Shown one piece after another: positions 46,590 to 57,456 of a stretch of 64,000 nt of DNA (positions are counted from its first letter, which is position 1; the number at the start of each line of letters is the position of its first letter). The position numbers and the translations under genes were made by a program. Below the pieces are notes generated by a model that worked only from the letters and a program-made list of their open reading frames with translations, searched no databases and was not told the DNA's origin. This stretch comes from Silene latifolia (taxonomy: Eukaryota; Streptophyta; Magnoliopsida; Caryophyllales; Caryophyllaceae): the NCBI RefSeq assembly GCF_048544455.1, contig NC_133534.1, positions 36,642,217-36,706,216 of the forward strand. Reading direction: 5' to 3'.

Positions 46590-46967
46590 TTTTGGTATGA
46601 AATCCCACTTAGTTCCTTATTTTGTTGTACATAATTCCTTAGTTAATAATTATTATTATACTTATTGTCATCTCATATAAGAAGAAATATGAGACATGTA
46701 AAAATAGCTCGTAAGTTGAGAAAATACTTTAAATTTATGGGATAATCTACATGGTTAGAAGGGGATAGTGGACCGGGTTGGGGGATCGAGTCAGGCTAGA
46801 GGTTGGGTCAGGCTGTAGGGGAGAAGCCTTGAGCCCACACCATGAGCCAATGGTGGACCGGCTCAAATGGGTCCAGCTATGAAAATGTTGGCCCTGAACC
46901 AGCCCAATAAGGGTTACGCTAGTAGGCCCGCATGGCCTGGTGGTAGAAAGTAGAAGCTTATAACCTG

Positions 46968-47143
46968 CACAAAATCTCATTGAAGACGGACGATATTCGT
47001 CACAAGCTTGTGACGGATACCATTTCCTCTCACAAAAGGTGAGTGCGAAGCACATGGGGGGCGCCCCACCTTGTCCCCTCTCCCTTTTTGTGAGAGGTCA
47101 CAAGCTTGTGACGGGATTAAACCGTCACAAGCAAGACTAGCTG
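46968..47143. mobile_element. MULE-like MITE, copy 1
   Basis: A 176-bp element starting CACAAAATCTCATTGAAGAC and ending GACTAGCTG, flanked by an exact 9-bp repeat TATAACCTG (46959-46967 and 47144-47152). The palindrome GTCACAAGCTTGTGAC occurs inside. Two siblings follow at 47173 and 47310. Confidence 0.85.
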
Positions 47144-47172
47144 TATAACCTGAGCCTGACCCTATTGATTTT

Positions 47173-47528
47173 CACAAAATCTCATTGAAGACGGCGATAT
47201 CCGTCACAAGCTTGTGACAGATACCGTTTTCTCTCACAAAATACCCATTGAGAGGTGGGTGGGAAGCACATGGGGGTGCCCCACCTTATCCCCTCTCCCT
47301 TTTTGTGAGCACAAAATCTCATTGAAGACGAGCGATATCCGTCACAAGCTTGTGACAAATACCGCTTCCTCTCACAAAATACCCATTGAGAGGTGAGTGG
47401 GAAGCATATGGAGGGTGCCCCACCTTGTCCCCTCTACCTTTTTGTGAGAGGTCACAAGCTTGTGATGAGATTAGCCGGTCACAAGCAAGACTAGCTGTTT
47501 TGTGAGAGGTTTTCACCTTGTGACTTTG
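47173..47528. mobile_element. MULE-like MITE, copy 2, split by copy 3
   Basis: Starts like copy 1 and is flanked by an exact 9-bp repeat ATTGATTTT (47164-47172 and 47529-47537). A sibling element is inserted in it at 47310-47497. Without that the element would be about 160 bp. Confidence 0.8.
47310..47497. mobile_element. MULE-like MITE, copy 3, nested in copy 2
   Basis: A 188-bp sibling starting CACAAAATCTCATTGAAGAC, flanked by an exact 9-bp repeat TTTTGTGAG (47301-47309 and 47498-47506) that is part of copy 2. It is therefore the younger of the two. Confidence 0.85.
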
Positions 47529-47537
47529 ATTGATTTT

Positions 47538-47930
47538 TTGGGTTTCTAAGGGGGTACTCTTCTTTTTCCACTAAAAATCTTTGACGGCTTATAATTCATG
47601 GTCATGAGTTCAGAACGCAAGGATTTTAGTTTTTCAAATCGATCGTCTTTACAAGATTTTTGAGTTGAAAAAAAAAAATACTGTTGCCTTCTCAATTTGT
47701 TGCAAGAGTAATGGTCGGTCAAACGTTTTTAACCAAATAAACTTTAACTGACTATTTCTCATGGTTACGAGTTCATAAGTAAGGATTTTTTTTTCAAGTT
47801 GATTGTCTTATGAGATCTTTTGTTTGGAAAAACAATTGCCGTTTTAAGAACCCGTGGCCAAAAATTATAGTACGATCTCAAAGACTGAAACAACAAATGA
47901 GAAGGAAAGAAAAAAAAAAGGGATATTCTA
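47538..47930. mobile_element. Decayed foldback remnant
   Basis: Text such as CGAGTTCAGAACG-like and TTTTTCAAATCGATCGTCTT resembles the interior of the foldback element at 9196-9635. The ends are not resolved. It is probably a diverged member of that family. Confidence 0.4.
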
Positions 47931-47934
47931 TATA

Positions 47935-48476
47935 CAGATCCTCAATTTTTTGATTTTTATAGATGCATTTTCTACACTTTTTAAAACATACATGTGACCC
48001 CTAATTGTTGTTATTATGACTAATTGTACCCCTAAACTTTATTTTCCGTCAATTAACTCGCTTTTTTTAGGCGTTAATTGATTACTTGACGCTGCAGAAC
48101 AAGCTTCGTCATTTATCATCTCATGACATAGCGACTTATTAGCTCAATATCCATCTTTGGAAGTGATAATTTGGCATGGGATCAATAAATTTTCCGTCAA
48201 AATTTTTTTAGCCCATATATATCAATAAATATTAGGATCGAGATGGATATTGAGCCTAATAGAGTCCATATGTCATGGGATAATAAATGATGTTTCTAAT
48301 TACGCGTCAAGTCATCATCGATTAATGCCTAAAATTGAGTTTAATAGACGGAAAATAAAGTTTAGGGGTGTACTTAGTGATAATGAAAACAATTAGGGTT
48401 ACTACATGATGTTTTAAAAAGTCAGAGGCATCACGTAGAAAAATGAAAAGTTTGAGTGCACTATGTAATATTAGGA
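47935..48476. mobile_element. Foldback element with about 170-bp inverted arms
   Basis: The left arm (GTACCCCTAAACTTTATTTT near 48034) is mirrored on the right (ATAAAGTTTAGGGGTGTAC near 48356). Similarity extends outward to CTCAA near both edges. There is no coding capacity. A target duplication is not certain, so the limits are approximate. Confidence 0.65.
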
Positions 48477-48652
48477 CTCAACCCGAAAAAATAGGAGGAA
48501 GTAACATATTTGTTACCGTCTTTCGCACTACTACTCTCTTTGTCCATTTCCATCAACAGTCAGCTCCGAACACTCCCAAACAGGTAAACTCTCCTCTTCT
48601 TTTATCTTTAATTTCAAACCCACGCCCCTAATTTACTTAATTTCCTACAAAA

Positions 48653-49909
48653 ATGTGGGATATTTTACCTACTGAAAGCAGCACCAACATTTTACACAGA
48701 TTGCCTGTGAAAACCCTAATTAAATGCACTATTTTGTCCAAATCATTCCTCTCTTTAATTACTAGTCATGATTTTATCTCCGATCACATTGCACAACACA
48801 CCAATTCTCACTTGTTACTTCGTTATTTTACCCACGATAAACAAGAAATGTACCGTTTTGACGCTGACGATGACACTTTTTCGGGCTTCCAGACTCAAGG
48901 ATTGCTTGTCCCTTTCCTTAATTATCCTGATATGTGGTTTACTGTGGCGGGTTGTGTAAACGGTGTTCTTTGCTTGGTTAATGACTTTCAAATAGAGGGT
49001 ACTCTTATTATACTTTGGAACCCCTCTATTTGAAAGTTTGTTCACGTTCCTCGCCCTATTATGGTGTATGAAACATATGGTCCATATAAGTCTGTTTGTG
49101 GCTTCGGTTTTGATCCTATTTTGGATGATTACAAGGTGGTTAGACTCGTAAAACTTAGTGGTTATGAGGTGAGCTCCGAAACGCAAGTTGAGGTCTATAG
49201 TTTGAAATTTGGGAGCTGGAGGGTTATCGGTGTTGGTCCTTGCTACTCAATTAAACAGTACAGCTGCAGGTATACCCCTCGTTTCATTAATGGTTCTGTT
49301 TATTGGCTTGGCACGCCTTATAGGAGTCCAAAGCCTCAAACTGTGCTCCTCAAATTTGATATGTCTACAGAGAGTTTTGAGACCATACAACTGCCTAGTA
49401 TTTTACAAGACACCGGGTTAATATTTGGAGGGACCTTGGACTTTTTTATCCATGAGTGTAAGGGAAATTTGACTTTGATTAAACGGGACTACGATGGTGA
49501 AATTAAGACTTGTAGTGCATGGCTTATGAAAGAAGATGGGGTCGTTATATCTTGGACGAAGATGTTTGATTTCAATATTGCTGAGTTACATCCATATGGC
49601 ATGCCAAGGACTCTTGGTTTTAAAAAGAATGGGGAATTTATCATGGTGAGTGGTGGTCATAATATTTCTGCCAGACGCGGAAGTGAAACTGTCATCGTTT
49701 CAACTGATCTAGTAACACACTGTATGACAACACTAAGCGAAATGCGCGTAGATTGTTACTCATTTCATTTGTCTACTTATGTAGAGAGCATGGTATTGTT
49801 TAAGGAAGGAAAAGGAATTGAACAACAAACCACCCAGTTGGATTTGTTACAACTAAGAAAACATGATGATTTGATAGGGAAAAGAAACCCAGAGGAATGC
49901 ATTACATAG
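48653..49909 (+). pseudogene. F-box protein copy with one premature stop (F-box 2)
   Basis: A near-identical paralog of F-box 1: F-box (NILHRLPVKT), then FBA domain blocks (GVLCLVND, ILWNPSI, DYKVVRL, VEVYSLKFGSWRVI) and the long C-terminal tail ending PEECIT. The only defect seen is codon 127, TGA at 49031-49033, where the intact copies have an arginine codon (AGG) in ILWNPSIRKF. The frame is open on both sides of it. The 126-residue product would keep the F-box but lose nearly all of the substrate domain, and could act as a truncated competitor for SKP1 or be degraded. With so little other damage the inactivation is recent, or a polymorphism. Confidence 0.88.
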
Positions 49910-51026
49910 TATAGGTAGGCTGAGTTTGCTTTTGGCGTCGGAAGTTACTCAAAATCGTTTAGTGTGGTGTTATGTTCAGCTTTGCGCCTTTGGGAAGGTC
50001 CTCCTCGTCTGGTTAGCTTTTGGCAAGATAACTTTCTCAAAATTGTTTAATCCTTTTGAAGACTTGAATGTAATCACACTATCAAACTTATGCTTTTACT
50101 CTACTTCTAACCGAAATATTAGTTCAATTGTTTGCTAACGACTTCAAGTTAAGTTTCTGTTTAAATTCAAGTTCCTTATTATTGCTATTTCCTAATTATT
50201 GTTGTCCGTCATTAGAAGCCTGATCAACAAATACATGTTTGCGTGGAACCCGAGAACTCCGCTGGAATATGATAGACTACCCGGTTATTCAAAGTACGAA
50301 GTAGTTATCTATTTTACTATAGTAAAGAACAGTTATTGCTCATTATTGGTTCAGTGTCTGAGTGTCTCCCATTTAGGCATTTAGCTTGTTTCCGCTAGCA
50401 TTTTAGTGAGATTAGTTGTGTTTGATGTAGATACGGTATACATTAGTAGATGCCTATCTATTTTCTTGATAAATTTGTGGACATAATTATTCAGATTGTG
50501 TATGGGAACTTGTAGTGCTTGACGCAATTCTCATTGGGTCGTTCAGAAACGTCTTTGTGGTATTAACACAATGGTAAGGTCATGTATATCCGAGCCCCTT
50601 ATTTGGCGTTGACGGGAGCTTTTAAGGAACTGAGTTAATATTATCGTATGCTGTTGTGGAATTTAAGTCAAGTTATGCAAGATTTCTATTATACCTTTCT
50701 TGGGCACTTGGGTAAAACAATTTACAGAAGTCTTTATGTTTACTGTCCGCTGTAATCGAATCTGAATGGAGTTGGTGCACGTCTTAAGTCCCTGTGACGA
50801 TGGAGTCTGGTATATGGATTTTGTAGGCCAATACTCCTGAACTCTATTCTTCCATGGTTAAATACCTTTTGACAATTTTTATATTATGTGGCTATCTCCA
50901 TAGAAAATTAACGAAATCCAAACCATTACGCTGTTTAAATACCTTTTGACAATTTTTATATTATGGATTTTGGATGCTTTGAAATTGTTAAGTGTATACT
51001 GCATTGCCAGGTGTTTTATTTTTTCA
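49910..51026. other. Intergenic, duplicated flank between F-box 2 and PELPK C
   Basis: Matches 11852-12560 after F-box 1 at first, then shared PELPK upstream DNA. A 60-bp block (ACCTTTTGACAATTTTTATA) occurs twice near 50866 and 50939. The small open frames here are duplicated non-coding DNA. Confidence 0.6.
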
Positions 51027-51098
51027 AGTTTAGATAGGAAGTTGAGCAATGTACAAACCTACTTCTCACCAAACTCCTTAATATAACATCTATAAATA
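51027..51098 (+). promoter_or_regulatory. PELPK C proximal promoter
   Basis: ACCTACT (51057-51063), ACCAAAC (51068-51074) and TATAAATA (51091-51098). C and D use TATAAATA where A and B have TATATATA. Confidence 0.65.
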
Positions 51099-51191
51099 CA
51101 CTTCATAATTTCAGGTTTATTAGCAACACATTCTCTACTTATACAACCTTAATCAACTCCCCTTCAAATTTGTATAACTGTTTTTTCGATT

Positions 51192-51734
51192 ATGGCCACA
51201 CGTTCCCATTTCATGTTACTAATGTTTGTAGTCATTTCCTGCTTATCAAGCAGTATTACAAACGTTGTGGCAGCTCGTCGTCTTATAGACGCTCCCGAAC
51301 TGCCCAAACCTGAATTGCCTGAGCTCCCCAAAGTAGAAGTACCCGAGTTACCTAAGCCCGAGGTTCCTGAATTGCCAAAACCCGAAATTCCCGAGCTTCC
51401 CAAGCCAGTAGTCCCTGAGCTGCCTAAGCCACAAGTGCCCGAGGTTCCTAAGCCAAAGGTCCCTGAATTACCCAAGCTCAAAGTACCCGAGGTCCCTGAA
51501 CTGCCTAAGCCAGAAGTGCCAGAGCTTCCTAAACCCGAGGTCCATGAATTACCCAAGCCTGTAGTGCCAGAGCTCCCTAAGCCCGAGGTCCCAGAGCTTC
51601 CCAATCCAGAAGTGCCTGTGCTCCCCAAGCCCACGGTTCCTGAATTACCAAAGCCAGAGGTGCCTGAACTACCAAAGCCGGAGATTCCAGAACTGCCCAA
51701 ACCTGTTGTGCCGGAGCACCCTGCTAAGCCTTGA
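51192..51734 (+). CDS. PELPK-repeat proline-rich cell-wall protein (PELPK C)
   Basis: 180 residues. The signal peptide (about 1-31, core FMLLMFVVISCL, cleavage near VVAARR) is followed by about 18 octapeptide units PELPKPxV, with PEVPKPKV and HELPKPVV variants, ending PVVPEHPAKP. It is shorter than PELPK A by about ten units, as expected for slippage or unequal exchange in a 24-bp coding repeat. It is closest to PELPK D. Expected location is the cell wall. The start codon follows a TCGATT leader shared with D. Confidence 0.9.
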   Translation: MATRSHFMLLMFVVISCLSSSITNVVAARRLIDAPELPKPELPELPKVEVPELPKPEVPELPKPEIPELPKPVVPELPKPQVPEVPKPKVPELPKLKVPEVPELPKPEVPELPKPEVHELPKPVVPELPKPEVPELPNPEVPVLPKPTVPELPKPEVPELPKPEIPELPKPVVPEHPAKP

Positions 51735-52511
51735 AATTGAGCATCTGTACAAGATGGTTGTTATATATGTGACCAGCTAGTTTATTATGATGCTGCAATC
51801 CCATAGTTAGCTCGCCTTTGGATTGTATTTGATCTTCCAAGGGCTACTATATATACAGTATACTTGCTATTCTCCATACTTGTATGTGTGTGGATATATC
51901 TACCATTGTGCTAGTTGTTTTTGCATTTTTTTTTCTAATAATATGATTGCCATGTTTATATATTTGAGTTGTATTTGCACGATCAGTAGATCTTACACTC
52001 TTAAGACCGTCTTAAGTTAAGATCTCTCACAAACCTTCCTTTAATTTTGTTTTATTTAAATCGATTGTGAGTGCGTCTTAACTTACAACGGTCTTAATCA
52101 AGAATTTGTACTGCATGATATTTGCTAGGGCGCATTATACAAAAGTATGATAGAGCGTGCTTCTATATTAATTTATTACTGAAAACGTTCACGAAACAAT
52201 CTGAAGTTTTGAATTACTGTTACTATTAGTAGTCTACTAATGAGGAAGATACAGCTATACAGGAAAGTAATTTACTAAAACAAGTGATCATTTATAATTT
52301 TATACGGAGTACTTAATACGAGTAGATAATTTAAAATCGTTATACAAAGTACTTCCCATGTTTCATTTTTGTCCATCCTTACATGTACCATCCAGTTGCT
52401 TACCGAGAGACACTGCGAAGCAGATGGTCTGATCTAAATTATAGAAGTACGAAGATCCATATATGTATGCTTCTTATATTATGTCTAGTAGTATGAAAGT
52501 ACATCTACCAT
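51735..52511. other. 3' flank of PELPK C
   Basis: The first 300 bp match the flank of PELPK D (62514-62820), including a short inverted CTTAAGACCGTCTTA-like stretch near 52000. No gene was seen. Confidence 0.6.
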
Positions 52512-53046
52512 CTAGGTAGCACCAAAATGGACATGGACACGGACACGACACGGACACGTGACACGACATCCCATGAAATTTAGGACACGGGACACGTTAT
52601 TTAAATTTAATAAAATATATATTTTGTAGTTATATATGTGTGATTTTATTTTTGAAAAAGTATTTGATATTAAATTTAAATAAATGAAGGTAAAATTTGA
52701 CGTTAAATATAACTTATTCTCATTTCTAAAACCAAAAACCAACTTATAATCAATCTATTTCGACATCTCATTACTTGTCTAAAGAACATCATTTGCCCAC
52801 CAAATTCAACCATATAACAATTCACGCCATTTACCTTAAATTCAACTTTCCGTTTGAAGGTGTGTTCAAATACCATAGACACGGCTCAAAATACCATGGA
52901 CACGCGTCGGACACGTGCCCAAATAAAAGATGAAAGTTAGACACGACTTTACAGGTGTTCGACACGTTTTGACGTGTGTCCGACGAGTGTCGTGTCCGAC
53001 ACGGGTGACCGACACGGCGATTAGGAGGAGTGTCCGTGCAACCTAG
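52512..53046. mobile_element. hAT-like MITE with 8-bp target duplication
   Basis: 535 bp with inverted ends CTAGGTAGCAC and CTAGGTTGCAC, flanked by an exact 8-bp repeat TCTACCAT (52504-52511 and 53047-53054), the size used by hAT elements. Subterminal regions are rich in GGACACG and CGTGTCC motifs, which might be transposase-binding repeats. There is no coding capacity. Confidence 0.85.
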
Positions 53047-53054
53047 TCTACCAT

Positions 53055-53377
53055 TACATTTCTCATTACAAGTTACCGAGTATTTGGAAAGTATTAATCC
53101 CCACTTGCATTTTGTGAGAGGGCCACTGTCCGTCTACCGTTTTAGACGGATAGTGTCCAATAAGACTGATTGATTAACTTATTCAAGTACTCCGTAGAAA
53201 ATTAGCTAATTTTAACAAGATGATGATGCGTTCATCCATGGTTTGTACCCAATGGCAACAGACGGAAAATATTGGTGTGGAATGAAGCAAGTCTATGTGT
53301 CATGTTTTGTAATGTAGATAAAGATGTTAAACCATCTACAGTACTACCTATGTTATCATTTATCAACCTTTTTCTAA
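53055..53377. other. Flank between hAT MITE and Helitron
   Basis: The part 53300-53377 matches 62845-62904, which lacks the Helitron and so serves as an empty site. No gene was seen. Confidence 0.6.
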
Positions 53378-54099
53378 CTAGTTGGTGGTCCGCACCCTAA
53401 CGGGTGCGGCATTCTGTTGGGTTACATTATCATTCATTTCCGATTGTATTAATGTGAATGAGTGCTAATGATAAAAGGTTCAGTTACTATGAGGTCCAAC
53501 TAATTGGGTACAACACCTTCACCCGAGCACTCTAGTAGCGGTTGGAACATAATGTTAAAAGAAATGGGGGTAGTATTAATAAATCCGACTCGATCCATCA
53601 TCTTACTCACGTATTTCATCTATTTCATCGTTTTAAAGTTTCAAACTCTTCTTGTTGATTGTTTATGATTAAAGTACAAGTGCAAGCAATTGACTTTTCT
53701 TTTTTAGATATAATCCCTTAAAACTCTTATTAAGATGAACCCTCCTCCAAAGTTGTTACATAACAATTGAACTTTTAGGACATCTACCTTCTTGCAAACA
53801 AAATCTGGATAAGTCATTAAAAGGTATAAAAACCCATAATTTGAAGTCGAACTTCATATTGTACTCGCATAAATGGACAAGTTATAGAAAGTTGTCCGTC
53901 TCTTTATATTCCAAGTATTATTACAAGACTTCTCCTCGATAGCCAAATGTTGGTTCCCCAATGGATTACAAACCTAGAGAAGATCCAAAGTAACCAAGAC
54001 TTTGAGAATGATAAAAAAATGTTTACAAAGCTTATATTATACTCACATAAATGGACAAGTAGAGCACTCCATCAAACAACTTTATTACAAATAAAAGAG

Positions 54100-54990
54100 G
54101 GAATTAGTAATTAACATAGTCATCTCAAATTTGGTCGCCTTTCAAGATTCGATCTTCGTAGGAGTTTAGCTGTGGGGGTAGCGGCGGTGTTTAGACGATG
54201 GTGACTGGAGTCTTCAAGTTCACAATCTTCATAATAAGATCCATCTTCATGATTGTACCTGTTTAGGAAAATGTAGATTAGATAAAAAATGATATGGAAA
54301 ACTCTGTTAGAGATAAAACTTTCTTAAAGTACAGAGTGTGTTCCTATTATTAACCGTGACACTAAGCAATGAGATTAATAATATTTCAAAATAAAGGAAA
54401 AAAAACGAATAGGTTTTCTTTTGTTTTTTTTTTAAAACCATGACTGACAATGTGTTTTCCCCCCATGAACACATTCAAAACAATCCTTTGCACTGTTCAC
54501 TCTAGAAACGTTGCTTGGATTGCATTTCTATTGGCTACCATAAAAAGAAATCAATGAACTACTTATGGGATGTCTCAGAAGTTACCATGTGAACCTCAAA
54601 TCTAAACTTTTAATTTTGGTGACGACTTTAAAAATAAACTAATGAACTTAAAAATGTAGGCTAAGTCTATCATACTTCTCTTCCTTAATGATTCAAAGCC
54701 TAAATCCGCCTCGTTTTCATTCAAAAAATTATACCATATATTTATACGATGAAGGCTAAGAATATTGCTGATTTAGTACCTTTTATCGTTCACTAATTGC
54801 CACAGTCTAGTTAATATGCCAAGTTCTTGTACAGGAGGTCCTGAAGCTTGCCTGACCATTCTATTGACAGAAGGTCCCACTTCTGCATCATTTTAAAATC
54901 AGTTATCGCAGTAAAGTATAGATTTTTCGACACATAGTTGATATATGTAGAAGCATGTTTTCTCCAGAACACCATTGATTTTAACAGTAA
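54100..54990 (-). pseudogene. Exon-like pieces of an unrecognised gene in the Helitron
   Basis: On the minus strand two pieces look like exons. One contains VNRMVRQASGPPVQELGIL, followed by WQLVNDKR and a GT donor near 54780. The next starts after an AG acceptor near 54262 with YNHEDGSYYEDCELEDSS. They may belong to the same captured gene as the BRX pieces or to another; I do not recognise the family. Confidence 0.45.
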
Positions 54991-55084
54991 ACACTGATTT
55001 CTCACCTGATCTTCAAAGATCAGAAGGGGTGGCAGCGCTGCTATCGTCTATTGACTGAACTTCTGAACATTATAAAGTTATGGA

Positions 55085-55810
55085 ACTTCTGAACATTATA
55101 AAGTTCCATAACTTCATCACATCTTCGCGCTTGCCATTTGTTGAAGAGCTCAAGTCTGGACAAACAAATAGATTGGTTTTCAGGGGGGGGGGGGGGGGAA
55201 AGAAAGAAAGATGACTAACAACCTTATAAAACACAATTACAGAAGGCAGCATGCTTGTTACCAAACCGTAATATAGCATGTTTCAGGCGTTGGTTGGAAG
55301 GTTTAACTTATTGGTACAAGTATTGAGAGGTTTATGTGCAAATATTGTATTGCTGTAGAAAAAGGTCAGCGTAAAAAAAGCGATTATACCTGAACCGAAT
55401 GCGCTTGAGATCATTAACACCCCTGAGGAACGGAAACGAAAGTGATAAAGCACACCAGGCTCAGCCTGAGAAACCCACTTCTTAGCCTCATCCTCCATGA
55501 AAACCATTGATTCCGTCCTCCCACTCATTGACACTGGCATCGCCTCCGCACTACTCGACAGCCCCATCCCCTACCCTTTAACCATAACCCTACTGTCCAG
55601 CTCCTTCCCCCTACATCCTTCTTGTCACTGCAGCCTGGAATCTGCCCTATGATTACTATAATGGAACTCCCTGACAAAACTAAAACGCCTCCATTAGACT
55701 CCTCGTAACTCCGTAGGTTGTCATTTCCCCCCACACAAGGTTTGCAGTTCTTATATGCTCAGATGCTCTAAATGCCAGCCCTTTAATCTGTAATTTCAGT
55801 AAAGAATTGG
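55085..55810 (-). pseudogene. Captured BREVIS RADIX-like (BRX) gene fragment
   Basis: Three pieces in the order of a BRX-family gene, read on the minus strand. At about 55725-55800 lies LQIKGLAFRA with NCKPC (BRX N-terminal motif). At about 55390-55530 lies KKWVSQAEPGVL followed, one base out of frame, by GVNDLKRIRF, ending at a GT donor. At about 55085-55150 lies FNKWQARR, then DEVMELYNVQKF. The last two are the halves of the first BRX domain, joined in real genes across an intron at this point. A 26-bp tandem duplication disrupts the last piece. BRX proteins act in root and vascular growth; this copy is broken and lacks the start and second domain. Confidence 0.75.
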
Positions 55811-56905
55811 CTTTTACTCTTCCTTTTCTGCCAATGTCATTACTACTACAACATTAATCCAATGTCTCGAAGGCTCTTGCAAATGACGTGGTAAGAGGGG
55901 TCAGATATACACAACATTTACCCAGTATAATGACAGGAAGACTATTTCCAAACGACCCGTGATAAAAATTGTTCACTATTTCGTGGTAAAAAGGAGCGAA
56001 ATATTCACTTTCAATTCACAAATAAAAAGCAAGACATATTTGTCTAAAACGATCATAGACTTACAACAGAGTGTCGTTATACTAAAATGAACAATATGGC
56101 ACCAAAGGAGGCCGACTTAAGCCTAAGACCATCTCATATGAGATTTTGCACCCCACATGACCTTAAGTCTTAACTACACACTTACTTGATTTAGACATTC
56201 CTTAAACAATTCAAAAACACACTGTTCAGGCATTTTGTGATTCTTGCCTTATTTTTAGTTGCAGGTTTCAAGTTTTAAAAAGTTTTCTGTTGTCAGTATA
56301 ACATTAGGAAATGGGTAACTAATTTGAGTGTGGGAGTGAGTGTGCATGAAGGGTGAAGGTATGCTATTTATAGGGACACACAACATACACATGTCCACAA
56401 AAGTTTAAAATGCTATCCGGAGGTGCAAGTCATTATTTATTTACCCTCGAAGACAAATCCATATTTGAAGCCCTGTTTCTACACCTACCTAAGCCTGTGA
56501 CTTTGGCAGTTTATTTCACACACCACAATCACCTTAACTGGTGATTTGACCAATTTAGTCTGAACTCTCATAGATATATATTCCACATAATTTGCTTCTA
56601 AGATTAATTCAACCTCATGCGGTTTATACGTGTCCTGCTATTTTCAGGGGTTATGATGCAACTGAGTTCGGGCTAACTTGAGCTACTGTGCGAAAGGCTA
56701 AAAACCTCAAAAGATTTAGGAAATTCTTACAGGTGCATTATGGTTATACTTCTGTGTAGTTTTAACATTGAGTTAGTTTGCATAGAACAATCGTCATCAA
56801 CAGAAGTACTACATTTAAAAACTGATTAATTCTACACACATTTATAGAACTATGTTTTAGGCGGGAAAAATTGGAGTTTCGCCTATTCATTTAGTAAATA
56901 GGGGA

Positions 56906-57080
56906 TTGAATGAGTGGTTTGGATGAAGGTTGAGTAACAATGGGAATGAGCGGCTCAGATTCATCAAAACACTATTCCCGACTGTTCATAAGGGGTGCAC
57001 TGTTCATAAGAGAACCAAAAGGAGTACTTTGCACATTTTTTAGTAGTTAAGGATTAAGGATTAAGGATATAGGTAGTGAG
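56906..57080. other. Flank right of the Helitron
   Basis: Contains TTAAGGATTAAGGAT direct repeats. Not present at the paralogous site near 62905. No gene was seen. Confidence 0.4.
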
Positions 57081-57456
57081 TAGACCTGTTAAATGCAACA
57101 TTGCAACCCGACCCGACTTGAAAAGGCCGATTCGAGATTTGAAATTGACCCGAACTACACCACCTGAATGTGACCCAAAATCTTAATTGACCTTGTCCCA
57201 CCCGAGCTTTCTTGACCCGTATTTGACCCGACTGGAAATGACCCGTAACTCTATTGACCCAAAAAGACTTGAAATGTATTCTTCTCTCTTATTCATTAAC
57301 CCGAAAATGACCCGACCCAAAATAACTCGGACCGCTTGACCCGAAACAGGCCCAAAATGGAAATTACCTGACCCGACCAAAATTAATCCGAAATCAATAA
57401 AAGGCCCGAATTGGCCTGACCCGAACCCGACATGATTGACCCATTTACCAGGTCTA
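57081..57456. mobile_element. GACCCGA-rich MITE-like element
   Basis: 376 bp with 15-bp inverted ends TAGACCTGTTAAATG and, on the right, CATTTACCAGGTCTA. The interior repeats GACCCGA/TGACCCG many times. A related, shorter copy lies at about 62920-63190 before F-box 4, and diverged ones near 13740 and 46240. Family unknown. Confidence 0.55.

Larger units (their letters stand above)
53378..56905 (-). mobile_element. Helitron carrying host-gene pieces
   Basis: Read on the minus strand, it starts TCCCCTATTTACTAAATG at 56905, as does the small Helitron at 8522-9075. It ends with a perfect 8-bp hairpin (CCGCACCC 53390-53397, GGGTGCGG 53402-53409) and CTAG at 53378-53381. The paralogous site at about 62905 reads CTTTTTCTAAT without the element, supporting insertion between A and T. 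The 3.5-kb interior has no helicase but holds exon-like pieces of a BREVIS RADIX-like gene in the Helitron's own sense. Confidence 0.82.

Noticed and set aside
43902-46594. A single 2.7-kb TIR transposon with CAAAACTAGTTTTAA ends
   Set aside because: Each end has a hairpin followed by CTAG-T, and a Helitron 5' start lies at 45684, so two Helitron termini explain it better. No target duplication flanks the pair.
51164-51700. Long Gly/Ser-rich minus-strand frames over PELPK genes (also near 15494, 15818, 32448 and 62192)
   Set aside because: They are the mirror of the 24-bp PELPK repeat, which happens to lack stops on the opposite strand. There is no independent start, promoter or signal.
55182-55198. 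Poly-G run in the Helitron and poly-C runs at 33243, 41478 and 41587
   Set aside because: These homopolymers may be sequencing or assembly artefacts, and their lengths should not be trusted. No function is inferred.
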